From assembly GCA_030620115.1 (NCBI GenBank), contig JAUXFG010000039.1:1-29192 (forward strand): a stretch of DNA of 29,192 nt. The letters run 5' to 3'. The DNA comes from Candidatus Fermentibacterota bacterium. Lineage in GTDB: Bacteria > JAFGKV01. The position numbers and the translations under genes were made by a program. Below are positions 8,004-16,100 of this stretch, piece after piece (the first letter of the stretch is position 1; each line of letters begins with the position of its first letter). The notes beneath the pieces are model-generated. The model saw only the letters and a list, made by a program, of their open reading frames with translations, had not been told where the DNA came from and ran no database searches.

Positions 8004-9427
8004 TGCAAGTACCCGAGTGCTTTCAGACGTTTGGCATCCTTCTCATCATGCCCGGGAAGCCTCGGATCGCCTGGATGCCCGGGAGGTTTTTCCGGCGCCG
8101 AATTCAGCCAGGCGGATAGCCTCTCGCGATACACATCGGCCTCTGCAAAGCGAGGTATCAGCACATCGACTGTTTCCGCCGGATCAGAGTTGAGATCAAG
8201 GAGCATGAAGTCCCCTGCGCGGGGCGGATCAGGATACCATACGAGCTTGGTCACGCCATCGGTGACAGCTCTGAATTTGCCGGATGAAGCATTGTCCTTT
8301 CTCAAAGGGAAGTAGTCAGGCTCGAAACAGGCTCCGCTTTCCAAATAGATCAGGCGTTCTTGATCGGGGTCTGAGAAGAGATCGACTCCCTCCACCTCTG
8401 GGCTGACGGAGGAGAGACCCAGCAGTCCCAGAAGCGTGGGGAATATGTCGAGCAAACTGGCCACGTGAGTGTTCTTCTCGCCCGGTGGTATCCCAGGACC
8501 GGAAATCATCAAGGGCACACGAACCTCAGGCTCGTGAAGGAGGTTGCCGTGATCACACCAGAGCCCATGTTCACCCAATGCTTCTCCGTGATCCGCCGTA
8601 AGAACAATGATCGTATTCTTGGCAAGACCCTTCTGCCGCAAAAAGGCGAAGAGACGCCCTATCTCGCGATCGCTGTAATGGACCTCCTCTTCATATAGGC
8701 ATCGAATCTGGGAATACAAGCGAGAGGACAAGGGGTTGGCGAAGTGAAGTTCCCCTAATGTAAGACCAAAGGGCAGTACCATTTGCGTATTGTTCATCAT
8801 GGTCCCAAAACCATTCTGAAGGATCGCATCCATGGAAACTCGATCACACGCCTTGTCTCTTGCCGACGGGGGAGGCGCATAGGGCATATGGGGATCGAGG
8901 TAGTGCACCCAGAGAAAGAAAGGTTCATGGGATGCAGCTGATTCCAGCCATCGGAGCGCCGCATCCGTGGTGCCGGCGGCATTTCTGTCGTGCCCCGCAA
9001 CATCATAGTACTCGAAGCCTTGGTTGAGACCGGACTTCGTGTCCAACATATGATTGGTAACCACCGCCGCAGTGGCGTACTCCTGCTCAAGGAGAAGTTC
9101 GGCGAGGGTCTCATGATCATCGGTCAGTCGTCCCCAAAGGACTCGTACGCCGTGCGTCTGGGGATAAAGACCGGTCATGATGCTGGCCATGGCTTGGGTT
9201 GTGCGCGGAGAGGGAGTATAGACATGTTCCCACCAGGTTCCCGAATGCGCCAGAGAATCAATGACGGTGGTGGGCCGATAGGATCCATAGACTCCGACGT
9301 GATCGGCACGCAGCGTGTCGACTACCACAATCAACAGATTTGTGCGTCGAGCACCGCACCCCCAGACAAGAAGACCCCCCAGGAAGGCGATTAGCGCCGC
9401 CCGGGGGGCCTTTGATCGATGAAACAT
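8000..9427 (-). CDS. Sulfatase-fold lipoprotein, threonine at nucleophile position
   Basis: This 475-aa protein belongs to the sulfatase/alkaline phosphatase superfamily. I start it at the ATG at 9427; a longer frame to 9583 runs through word-like repeats and lacks a sensible signal. From this start there is a basic n-region, a hydrophobic stretch and a lipobox-like LLVWGC (Cys24), pointing to a membrane-anchored lipoprotein. Metal-site motifs are VVVDTLRADH (Asp37) and LTADHGEALGEHG; the substrate-side motif is YLDPHMPY. The segment that carries Cys or Ser in formylglycine sulfatases reads SPRTTQAMASIMTG, with Thr76 at the nucleophile position, so it may be a phosphohydrolase, phosphotransferase or sulfatase-like enzyme of unknown substrate. 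The CPBP protease gene overlaps its end. Confidence 0.88.
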   Translation of the reverse strand: MFHRSKAPRAALIAFLGGLLVWGCGARRTNLLIVVVDTLRADHVGVYGSYRPTTVIDSLAHSGTWWEHVYTPSPRTTQAMASIMTGLYPQTHGVRVLWGRLTDDHETLAELLLEQEYATAAVVTNHMLDTKSGLNQGFEYYDVAGHDRNAAGTTDAALRWLESAASHEPFFLWVHYLDPHMPYAPPPSARDKACDRVSMDAILQNGFGTMMNNTQMVLPFGLTLGELHFANPLSSRLYSQIRCLYEEEVHYSDREIGRLFAFLRQKGLAKNTIIVLTADHGEALGEHGLWCDHGNLLHEPEVRVPLMISGPGIPPGEKNTHVASLLDIFPTLLGLLGLSSVSPEVEGVDLFSDPDQERLIYLESGACFEPDYFPLRKDNASSGKFRAVTDGVTKLVWYPDPPRAGDFMLLDLNSDPAETVDVLIPRFAEADVYRERLSAWLNSAPEKPPGHPGDPRLPGHDEKDAKRLKALGYLQ

Positions 9428-9449
9428 CAAGGTGTGACGGGGTGGAGAG

Positions 9450-9455
9450 ATTATA
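9450..9455 (-). promoter_or_regulatory. Possible -10 box for the sulfatase-fold gene
   Basis: A perfect TATAAT on the minus strand lies 22 bases before the chosen ATG at 9427. No good -35 hexamer is seen at the right distance, and there is no Shine-Dalgarno sequence before the ATG, which would fit a short leader. The placement supports 9427 as the start but is weak evidence by itself. Confidence 0.3.
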
Positions 9456-9515
9456 GCGAAGCTGCGCCTCAAACCGACGAGTGATGCTGCCGTAGTCCAT
9501 TGATCGAGGCGCAGC

Positions 9516-9600
9516 GATACTGGTTGCTGGTCACTGGATACTGGATGGAACCGGGAGTCGTTCCGTTCTCCTTCCAGCATCAAGCATCCAGCATCAGCTC
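9516..9600. repeat. Word-like short repeats upstream of the sulfatase-fold gene
   Basis: Degenerate repeats of about 8-9 bases: a GATACTGG/TTGCTGGT series at 9516-9547 and a CCAGCATCAAG series at 9573-9598. They resemble the repeats at 29-185 and 21850-21870 in style. They would add an implausible N-terminal extension to the sulfatase-fold protein if translated. Confidence 0.6.
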
Positions 9601-9603
9601 GCA

Positions 9604-9673
9604 GCTAGCCGACAAACGTCATCGCAAAACTTGACTCGTTTGTGAGGTTTCCATCTCATTGAAGACGGCTAGC
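9604..9673. repeat. Nested inverted repeats overlapping the gap stop codon
   Basis: Outer arms GCTAGCCG (9604-9611) and CGGCTAGC (9666-9673) enclose two smaller hairpins: CAAACG/CGTTTG (9613-9618 with 9637-9642) and TGAG/CTCA (9643-9646 with 9655-9658). The layout could fold as a small three-way junction in the gap transcript. The right arm overlaps the gap stop codon. There is no T run, so it is not a classic intrinsic terminator; it could protect the mRNA 3' end or be chance. Confidence 0.4.
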
Positions 9674-10667
9674 CAGCCACCCTAATCAGAAGGTCGACGA
9701 TCCGATTCGAATAGCCCCACTCATTATCGTACCACGCCAGAATCTTGACCATGCGGCCGACAGCCATGGTAGAAGTCGGATCAAAAATGGATGAATACGG
9801 ATTGCCTACAATGTCAGACGAGACGAGTTCATCCTCCGAATACTGCAGGATACCTTCGAACCGTTTCTCTTTGGAGGCCTCCAGCATGGCGTCATTGACT
9901 TCATCCTTGGTTACTTCCCGCTGGAGATATGCCGTGAAATCGACGATGGAGCCATCGGGATGCGGTGTTCGCAATGCCAGGCCGTCCATCCTGCCTTGCA
10001 GCTCCGGGAGCACGAGCCCGATGGCCTTGGCTGCTCCTGTTGTGGTGGGAACCAGATTGAGGGCTGCCGCCCTGCCCCGGCGGTGTTTCTTGTTGGGGCC
10101 ATCAAGAAGAAGCTGGTTCTGTGTATATGCGTGCACCGTGTTGAGCAGGCCTGTTTCGATGCCGAATTCCCTCTGGAGCACGTATGCGACGGGAGCGAGA
10201 GCATTGGTCGTGCATGAAGCATTGGAAATAATCTTGTGTTTCTCCAGATCCAGGACTTCGTCGTTGACTCCAAGCACCACGGTGACGTCCGGGTTTTTTG
10301 CAGGGGCCGTGATGATGACCTTCTCCGCGCCGGCTTGAAGGTGGCGGGACGCACCATCACGATCGACGAAATAGCCCGTAGCCTCAGCCACCACGCGGAC
10401 TCCGTTGGCTGCCCACGGAAGCGCAGCGGGATCGCGTTCCGCATAGACCGGTATCCGTTTCCCGTTCACCACAAGGCAATTGGCATCAACTGAGACCTCG
10501 CCACGGAATGGCCCATGGACCGAGTCCCATCGTAGCGAATAGGCCAGCTCCTCAGGGGCGAACAGATCGTTGATCGCCACGATCTCCATCTCTGGTCTCG
10601 CTATGCCTGCCCGGAGCACCAAGCGGCCGATTCTTCCGAATCCATTGAGAGCCACCTTCACTGCCAT
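9669..10667 (-). CDS. gap: Glyceraldehyde-3-phosphate dehydrogenase, type I
   Basis: This 332-aa enzyme oxidises and phosphorylates glyceraldehyde 3-phosphate in glycolysis/gluconeogenesis in the cytoplasm. The Rossmann motif NGFGRIGR is at residues 8-15, Asp34 of AINDL favours NAD, Cys152 in SNASCTTN is the catalytic nucleophile and His179 (NTVHAYT) its partner. PTTTGAAKA and WYDNEWGYSNR are present as expected, and the length is standard. A near-perfect AAGGAGG ribosome site lies upstream of the ATG. No other glycolytic gene is adjacent, and element B sits 57 bases upstream, so its promoter probably lies in or next to the repeat. Confidence 0.98.
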   Translation of the reverse strand: MAVKVALNGFGRIGRLVLRAGIARPEMEIVAINDLFAPEELAYSLRWDSVHGPFRGEVSVDANCLVVNGKRIPVYAERDPAALPWAANGVRVVAEATGYFVDRDGASRHLQAGAEKVIITAPAKNPDVTVVLGVNDEVLDLEKHKIISNASCTTNALAPVAYVLQREFGIETGLLNTVHAYTQNQLLLDGPNKKHRRGRAAALNLVPTTTGAAKAIGLVLPELQGRMDGLALRTPHPDGSIVDFTAYLQREVTKDEVNDAMLEASKEKRFEGILQYSEDELVSSDIVGNPYSSIFDPTSTMAVGRMVKILAWYDNEWGYSNRIVDLLIRVAG

Positions 10668-10724
10668 CTGAGAGAACCTCCTTGTGAATCAAACGAACAC
10701 TGCATGGGATCACTGCTGCGCTTG

Positions 10725-10907
10725 AGGATTCGCGCAAGAATGAGTTCACATTTTGACATCCCATCTTCACCCCATCTATTGATCTCGCCTCGATCGCGAA
10801 ATCCTCGACGTAGCTTTGGCTACGCCTCCGGTTCCGCTCCCTCGTGGAGACCAATCCTGGGGCAAATCAGTGCGCCAAGAATGCGAACTTATTCTTGCGC
10901 GAATCCT
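10725..10907 (+). repeat. 183-bp intergenic element, copy B
   Basis: Same length and orientation as copy A. The ends form an almost perfect inverted repeat: AGGATTCGCGCAAGAATGAG on the left, with GCGAACTTATTCTTGCGCGA inside the right end. The central hairpin CGTAGC-TTTG-GCTACG is perfect here. The element starts 57 bases upstream of gap. No target-site duplication of more than a base or two can be read from the flanks. Confidence 0.9.
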
Positions 10908-10997
10908 TAACGGCGCCAAACATGAGCTCTTCTTTCCTCTGACCCGAATATTCCACGAGTCGAACTCCTGATAGCTACAAGGCTTGAGAAGCTAAGC
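10908..10997. other. Spacer between element B and the 61-aa ORF
   Basis: Together with element B and 10668-10724 this forms a 330-base gap without a supported gene. I see no gene, terminator or repeat in this 90-base part. Confidence 0.5.
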
Positions 10998-11183
10998 TCA
11001 CCAGGGATTTTGTTCAACGGTGTGCGTTCCCACAATGCGAAAGATCCTGGCAGATTGCCCGCCACATGGCGAACTCCATTCGGGAACGAGCTCGAAACCG
11101 CACTGTTTGAGAATGCGCCTTGTTCTCTCTTCGGATTCGCCGGCAGCCGTGGGCAACTCATAATAATAATCAACATTTCTCAC
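10998..11183 (-). CDS. Possible 61-aa small protein
   Basis: A 61-codon frame starts with GTG overlapping the glycosyltransferase stop in a GTGA, the same coupling used elsewhere in this window. The translation is protein-like (an YYYELPT start, a charged helix EERTRRILKQCGFELV, then WSSPCGGQSARIFRIVG), with no low-complexity repeat. It resembles no family I know. No independent ribosome site is seen, as expected for coupled translation. It could be a genuine small partner of the glycosyltransferase, the remnant of a longer gene, or chance. Confidence 0.4.
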   Translation of the reverse strand: MRNVDYYYELPTAAGESEERTRRILKQCGFELVPEWSSPCGGQSARIFRIVGTHTVEQNPW

Positions 11184-12214
11184 TCGGAGCGTGATCCTTT
11201 GATAGGGTTTTGCAGGAGGCCGACAAAGGCCCCCGCAAGGATGACCGCCAGTTGAAGGGAATACAAGGCCATGGATCGGAAGGCAAACCAGAGCCCCCTA
11301 TGGCGCGCGATGAAGGAATAGATTCTTGCGTTTGCCAGAAGCGATCCCAAAGCGAGAGCGGGAAAGGCAACGGCAGATTGAGGAAAAGGGAGAGCCAGCA
11401 AGAGCGCCAGAATCGAGGCTCCCACGAGAAATCCTGCCACCTTCATCTCCGTACTGGCGGATCCTGAATCCTCCATGAGTGATTTCGTACCTCTGGCGAC
11501 TCTTGTCCATGCCCTGCTTTTCCAGAAGGCGTTGGAAAGGCTCTTCCGAAGGGTGAAGTTGAAGATGTGCCTGACTTGAAGATCAGGATCCACCACAAGA
11601 CGGTAGCCGCGTCGTTTGAGCAGCTGGCAGAAGAGCACATCTTGGCAACAGCCATTGGCCAGAATGAGAGAGAAGTCTTCTGGGAAGCCTCCTTCCCGGA
11701 GGAATGCCGCGCGATTCATGGCGAGGCAGTGCGACGCAATGTAATCCGGCTCCCGTTTCCTGGTTTCAGAGTAGTGCACATGGAGCGATTGGAAACAGGA
11801 TGCGAAGTGCTCCGGGTCGTATGGGTCGATGGTATAGGTGCCTCCAAGAACCGAGGAGGGCTCGGCTGTCTTGAAGTAGGAAACTATGCGCTCCAGGGTA
11901 TGGGGGAGAAGGCAGCAGTCATGATCAGTGAAGAATACGATGGGTGCACGTGCTGCTTGAGCACCTCTATTCCGCGCCATGGCAGCACCGGCCGGACGTT
12001 CCAGGCGGATGACCCTGGCGCCGGCCTCGGCGGCACGCCTCGCGGTGTTGTCACTGGAGCAGTCGTCCACAAGAACCAATTCCGCAGATGCCAATGAGCT
12101 TGCGCGGAAGGCGCGGAGCACAGGAGCCAAGAACGCCTCGGCATTTCGTGCGGCAATCACTACGGAGATTGCTGGTGTCTTGGTATGGGGAAGAATAGGA
12201 AGGCTATCCTGCAT
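11180..12214 (-). CDS. Family 2 glycosyltransferase, membrane-associated
   Basis: This 344-aa protein has a GT-A fold glycosyltransferase domain over about residues 15-235. ISVVIAARN opens the domain, LVLVDDCSSDNT follows, and FFTDHDC carries the metal-binding DxD (Asp-His-Asp). The C-terminal third holds about three hydrophobic segments (residues 250-335) that would anchor it in the inner membrane. It probably adds a sugar from a nucleotide-sugar donor to a lipid-linked or surface glycan; donor and acceptor cannot be read. An AGAGGG ribosome site precedes the ATG by seven bases. It is divergent from the S41 protease operon across a 207-base region. Confidence 0.9.
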   Translation of the reverse strand: MQDSLPILPHTKTPAISVVIAARNAEAFLAPVLRAFRASSLASAELVLVDDCSSDNTARRAAEAGARVIRLERPAGAAMARNRGAQAARAPIVFFTDHDCCLLPHTLERIVSYFKTAEPSSVLGGTYTIDPYDPEHFASCFQSLHVHYSETRKREPDYIASHCLAMNRAAFLREGGFPEDFSLILANGCCQDVLFCQLLKRRGYRLVVDPDLQVRHIFNFTLRKSLSNAFWKSRAWTRVARGTKSLMEDSGSASTEMKVAGFLVGASILALLLALPFPQSAVAFPALALGSLLANARIYSFIARHRGLWFAFRSMALYSLQLAVILAGAFVGLLQNPIKGSRSE

Positions 12215-12421
12215 CGAAGAACCCTCTGCTTATATTTGGTGTTCGGGCCAAATAGGCAGGCCGGTTGGTCTTTTGCAACAGCGGGGAAGCGGGGTACCCG
12301 GTTGATCCGAAGATGGGCTTCTTGTAAGTTCACCTGACTTGCCGGGAGTATGGGAGATCGAGGAGGCAGATTCCTTGGGAGATCCCGGCGAACAACAAGG
12401 TTTGAGAGTTGGAGTATTCAC
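12215..12421. promoter_or_regulatory. Divergent promoter region, glycosyltransferase / S41 protease
   Basis: The two genes are transcribed away from this 207-base gap, so it must hold promoters for both. A weak plus-strand candidate is TTGATC, 17 bases, then TAAGTT, but neither hexamer is a good match. The GGAG seven bases before the ATG at 12422 is a clear ribosome site for the protease and decides its start. Confidence 0.35.
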
Positions 12422-13987
12422 ATGCGTAGTGTTCAAACCACCATGGTAGTTGCCATAGGAGCGCTTGCCATATTTGCGCTCGTGAGTTCCGGCAGGAGTA
12501 GGGCTGGCAATGTGTACAGGGATCTCGAGCTCCTGGGGCAGACACTCACCATTGTGCGGGATTCTTATGTGGACGAGGTTGACATCGGAGTTCTTCTCGA
12601 GAATGCATTACGCGGCATGGTCGACGTCCTCGATCAGCATAGCACCTATCTGGACACCGAGGACCTACGGCTTCTCCGCGAAGAGGCGGAAGGAAAATTC
12701 GGGGGGCTCGGCATCGTGGTGGGGATGCGTGAGGGTGTGCTTACTGTGGTGGCTCCACTGGATGGGTCTCCCGCGCAGGCGGGAGGGCTGAGGCCTGGAG
12801 ATCGGCTGGTCGAGATTGACGGGCTGACCACATTCGGCATGTCTCTTCGATCTGCCATTGCCAGGCTCAGGGGCAGGATTGGGGCTCCAGTGGAACTTAC
12901 GATCAACCGCCCCGGGGTGACCACGAATCTTTCCGTTGAGATCACGAGAGAAGAGATCGAAGTGCCGAATGTGCCTTATGCATTCCATGTGGTCTCACCA
13001 ACCGGAAAGAGGGTCGGGTATCTTCGCTTGGCTGCCTTTACTGAAAAAACATCCGCGGTTTTCCGCGCTGCGCTGGAGCAGTTGCTTTCCCAGGAATGCG
13101 AGGGTTTGGTCATTGACCTGAGGGGGAATCCGGGAGGACTGTTGAGCCAAGCGGTTGAGGTGGCGGATCTTCTGCTTCCCCAAGGGGCGCCGGTCTGCTA
13201 TACCGTGGGAAGGAGGGGTTCTCAGACGGTCGAATACTGGAGCAAGAATCCGGCGGTGATAGGGGATCTGCCCCTTGTCGGGCTGATTGATGGGGGAATG
13301 GCCAGCGGAGCGGAAATTGTTGCCAGTGCACTCCAGAGTAATGCCAATGGAGTTCTTTTAGGGAATACATCTTTCGGCAAGGGCACGGTACAAGAGCTAA
13401 GGGACCTTGGTGACGGAACAGCAATCAAGATCACTACTGGCAGATGGTTTACGCCGGAAGGATTCTGCGTGGACGTGGGGCTTGGTGTGGTTGATTCCAC
13501 TCGTGCATCCCCTGGGGAAAGAGGGAGAGTAGGCGTGGATCCCAACATTGAGGGCGTTGTTCCTGAGGGGGGCGCCCTGGCACTCGATCTTGCCTCAGGG
13601 CTCGCGCAAGCCTTTGTGGATTCTTTTGTGGGAGCGGCGGAGGAGATGCTCATTTCACCGGAGTCCTTCCGGCCAGGGGATGAGCTTGTCGAAAGCCTTG
13701 CCTCCTGGATCGAGCATGCCTCCACTCTGTCAATGGACGATCCGGATTCAGCCGCCCTTCTTGCGACGCAGGTCCGCGAGGAAAAGGCACATGTGGCACG
13801 CTATGTAGGAACTGAAGTGGCCCGACGCCGATGGGGGAACGAGGGCGCCGCCAGATTCGTCTGCCACGCTGATTCGGTGGTGATCCGGGGGATCTCCCTA
13901 GTATCCGATGCAGAAGCCTATCAAATCGCTCTCCACATGCGGGCAACCAATCAGGACAGCACTGCAGTACATCTCCATGAGAATTGA
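12422..13987 (+). CDS. S41 family C-terminal processing peptidase
   Basis: This 521-aa protease is of the CtpA type, acting in the periplasm on protein C-termini. I use the ATG at 12422 because a GGAG site precedes it and the protein then begins with a signal or anchor segment (about residues 8-23). A PDZ domain covers about 90-165, with the carboxylate-binding GGLGIVV region and LRPGDRLVEIDG. The protease core includes IDLRGNPGG, Ser295 in GGMASGAEI and Lys320 in SFGKGTVQ, the catalytic Ser/Lys pair. About 100 C-terminal residues beyond the core have no domain I recognise. It overlaps the ruvX-like start by 11 bases, heading a three-gene operon. Confidence 0.94.
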   Translation: MRSVQTTMVVAIGALAIFALVSSGRSRAGNVYRDLELLGQTLTIVRDSYVDEVDIGVLLENALRGMVDVLDQHSTYLDTEDLRLLREEAEGKFGGLGIVVGMREGVLTVVAPLDGSPAQAGGLRPGDRLVEIDGLTTFGMSLRSAIARLRGRIGAPVELTINRPGVTTNLSVEITREEIEVPNVPYAFHVVSPTGKRVGYLRLAAFTEKTSAVFRAALEQLLSQECEGLVIDLRGNPGGLLSQAVEVADLLLPQGAPVCYTVGRRGSQTVEYWSKNPAVIGDLPLVGLIDGGMASGAEIVASALQSNANGVLLGNTSFGKGTVQELRDLGDGTAIKITTGRWFTPEGFCVDVGLGVVDSTRASPGERGRVGVDPNIEGVVPEGGALALDLASGLAQAFVDSFVGAAEEMLISPESFRPGDELVESLASWIEHASTLSMDDPDSAALLATQVREEKAHVARYVGTEVARRRWGNEGAARFVCHADSVVIRGISLVSDAEAYQIALHMRATNQDSTAVHLHEN

Positions 13988-14426
13988 TAGCCTTGCGACT
14001 CAGGAGGAGCCGGATAGCGCGTGCCCCGGTCGGCTGCTTGGTATCGATTATGGGAGGAAATACATTGGCCTTGCGCTGTCAGACCCCAATCGGACAATCG
14101 CCAGCCCGTTGAAGATCCTGCGGGTGAAGAATCCTTCCGAGGCACTCCACCAGATCGTTGATCTTGCCCGCAAAGAGGAGGTCACTGCATTGGTCGTCGG
14201 GCTCCCGCTGGACATGGAAGGGGATGAAGGGCCCATGGCGAAGGAAATCAAGGCATGGGCCAAGCGGCTCCAGCTTCTTTGTGGTATTCTGATCTACTTT
14301 GTGGATGAAAGCCTGAGTTCCATCGAAGCACTGGAGACCGCGAAGCGGCTCGGCCGGCATCGCGAGCGGTACGATCACCTTGCCGCATCGCTCATCCTGC
14401 AAGCATTCCTTCATGGCCAATCATGA
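13977..14426 (+). CDS. ruvX: RuvX/YqgF-family putative pre-16S rRNA nuclease
   Basis: This 149-aa RNase H-fold protein is of the YqgF family, implicated in 16S rRNA 5' maturation and annotated in older work as a Holliday junction resolvase. Motifs in order are LLGIDYGRKYIGLALSD (with catalytic Asp24), VVGLPLDMEGDEG, FVDESLSSIEA and YDHLAASLILQAFL. The usual DERLT and DSLAA motifs thus read DESLS and DHLAA, a mild divergence that keeps the acidic residues. I chose the ATG at 13977, overlapping the protease gene, since the longer frame adds 23 residues unlike the family. The stop overlaps the mltG start. A yqgF-mltG pair is common in bacteria and supports both calls. Confidence 0.92.
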   Translation: MRIDSLATQEEPDSACPGRLLGIDYGRKYIGLALSDPNRTIASPLKILRVKNPSEALHQIVDLARKEEVTALVVGLPLDMEGDEGPMAKEIKAWAKRLQLLCGILIYFVDESLSSIEALETAKRLGRHRERYDHLAASLILQAFLHGQS

Positions 14427-15427
14427 AGTGGTTGATCGTATTCCTTCTGCTTGGTCTGGTTCTTTTTGGGATCACCATGCTATGGAAGGAGCTACACACC
14501 CCCGCAGGGTCCGAAGGATGGGTTCGAGTCGAGCTTCCACGTGGGGCCTCCTTGCAGCGTGCGGCGGTTCTCCTGGCAGATCGTGGATTGCTGGTACACC
14601 CTCGGGTTTTTGTCCTCTGGGCCAGGGTTACCGGCAACGCAAAGAGACTGCAAGCCGGGGCGTACCTCCTGAGCCCCACTATGACGCCGCTGGAGATTCT
14701 CGAGAGAATCGTTTCAGGACAGATCATCACGCTCTCGTTCACTATTCCTGAAGGCTCAACCATGCGGGAGATCGCGTCAACCATCCTGAGGGAGACGGGA
14801 ATCGACTCAGCAGGGTTCCTCTCTCACTGCGAGAATGATTCCTTCATTCGATCTTTGGGTGTACACGCGTCGACTCTGGAGGGATATCTGTTCCCGGATA
14901 CCTATACCATATCCTCCCGGGCGCAGCCGGATAGAGTCGCTGCCATGATGGTGGCAAGGCTCCGGGGCTTGCTCGAACAGCTTGAGTGGGATGAAGAGCT
15001 CACCGGAATGACATTGCATCAGATTCTCACGCTTGCCGCCATTGTCGAAAAAGAAACGCGGCTGCCCGAAGAACGGCCACAGGTGGCTGCGGTCTACCTG
15101 AATAGGCTTCGGATCGGCATGAAGCTGGATGCCGATCCAACGGTGCTCTACGCCATGGGGGGAGATCAGAAGAGACTGACCTATGAGGATCTCCGGTTTC
15201 CATCGCCCTACAATACGTATCTCCATGCGGGTCTCCCTCCGGGACCCATATGCTCGCCCGGGCTCGGCTGCATCAGGGCTGTCTTGCATCCCGCCAGGGA
15301 CTGTGATGCGCTTTTTTTTGTGGCAAAGGGAGACGGATCCCACGTATTCAGCCGGACATTCTCCGCTCACAACCGAGCGGTCCGCCGCTATAGGAATAGT
15401 CGAAGGGCGGGAAGAAAGGGAGGATAG
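14423..15427 (+). CDS. mltG: Endolytic murein transglycosylase MltG
   Basis: This 334-aa protein is a YceG/MltG family enzyme that cleaves nascent glycan strands and so sets peptidoglycan chain length, anchored in the inner membrane. One transmembrane segment spans residues 3-20, followed by a LysM-like region (about 33-105). The catalytic domain shows TLEGYLFPDTY (151-161) and LAAIVEKET (204-212), whose first Glu (209) matches the catalytic residue of E. coli MltG. LDADPTVLYA and GLPPGPICSPG are also typical. Its length is normal for the family. The ATG overlaps the ruvX stop in an ATGA. It is the last gene of the operon. Confidence 0.96.
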   Translation: MKWLIVFLLLGLVLFGITMLWKELHTPAGSEGWVRVELPRGASLQRAAVLLADRGLLVHPRVFVLWARVTGNAKRLQAGAYLLSPTMTPLEILERIVSGQIITLSFTIPEGSTMREIASTILRETGIDSAGFLSHCENDSFIRSLGVHASTLEGYLFPDTYTISSRAQPDRVAAMMVARLRGLLEQLEWDEELTGMTLHQILTLAAIVEKETRLPEERPQVAAVYLNRLRIGMKLDADPTVLYAMGGDQKRLTYEDLRFPSPYNTYLHAGLPPGPICSPGLGCIRAVLHPARDCDALFFVAKGDGSHVFSRTFSAHNRAVRRYRNSRRAGRKGG

Positions 15428-15572
15428 CGGGCGACTCAAGTGGCCTGTTTCCCCGCTTCTTCTCGGTTTCGGCGGGAGCTACGGGCCAGAACCATTCATT
15501 CCTTTTTTGATGTGGCGCGGCGGGCTTGACGGGAATATGGGCTTTGGTATCTTTGCGCCTCAGTAATTGTTC

Positions 15573-15623
15573 AACGGTTCAGAGGTTCAAGGCTTACCGG
15601 AAATTCTGAACCTATGAACCGTT
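15573..15623. repeat. Long inverted repeat between mltG and tRNA-Phe
   Basis: Arms at 15573-15590 (AACGGTTCAGAGGTTCAA) and 15604-15623 (ends in TGAACCGTT) can pair over about 17 bases with one mismatch, leaving a short loop. The arms are made of a GGTTCA word repeat. No T run follows. It may end or stabilise the mltG transcript or be one of the word-like repeats common in this genome. Confidence 0.55.
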
Positions 15624-15648
15624 ACCATAAGAGATCAGAGTCTTAGAT

Positions 15649-15721
<73 letters not shown>

Positions 15722-15785
15722 TTTCTTTGCCCACCTATCCCGGAATGTGGACTCCTGCCTATTCGCTACAAATCAACCTCGAAAT

Positions 15786-16031
15786 CCGGGATGTTTCATT
15801 TTATTGTTTTCCAGTCTCGGTCCAACGCTACGGCTCAAGATTAGGAATACAGAATCCTGTAGAGAGATTCCGGAAACGCAGCCCCACCATCAGTCATTGC
15901 GAGGAGGGTGGCGACGAAGCAATCTCATCCGCCCATTGAGATCGCCACGCTGACGCTCGCGATGACCAGCACTACGCTCAGTCATTGCGAGAAGGGTTCC
16001 GAAAGTGCAAACCACCTCCCGGCCTGTCCTG
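15786..16031 (+). repeat. Dispersed repeat of about 246 bp, copy 1
   Basis: This stretch matches 21951-22197 along its length, in the same orientation, from CGGGATGTTTCATT to CCCGGCCT. A GTCATTGCGAG-type inverted unit lies inside (15893-15966), its arms GTCATTGCGAG and CTCGCGATGAC facing each other. That inner unit is of a type seen in many bacterial genomes; the surrounding arrangement is shared by both copies here. The whole 379-base spacer 15722-16100 between tRNA-Phe and the flippase holds no gene I can support. Confidence 0.8.
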
Positions 16032-16100
16032 AGCTCAGTCGAAGGGCCTATCCTGAAATATCCCCCCCAGAAATGAAAGCCTATTCGATAAATCGATGAT

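Noticed and set aside
9428-9583. N-terminal extension of the sulfatase-fold protein
   Set aside because: It is encoded by word-like repeats and would bury the lipoprotein signal 52 residues inside the protein.
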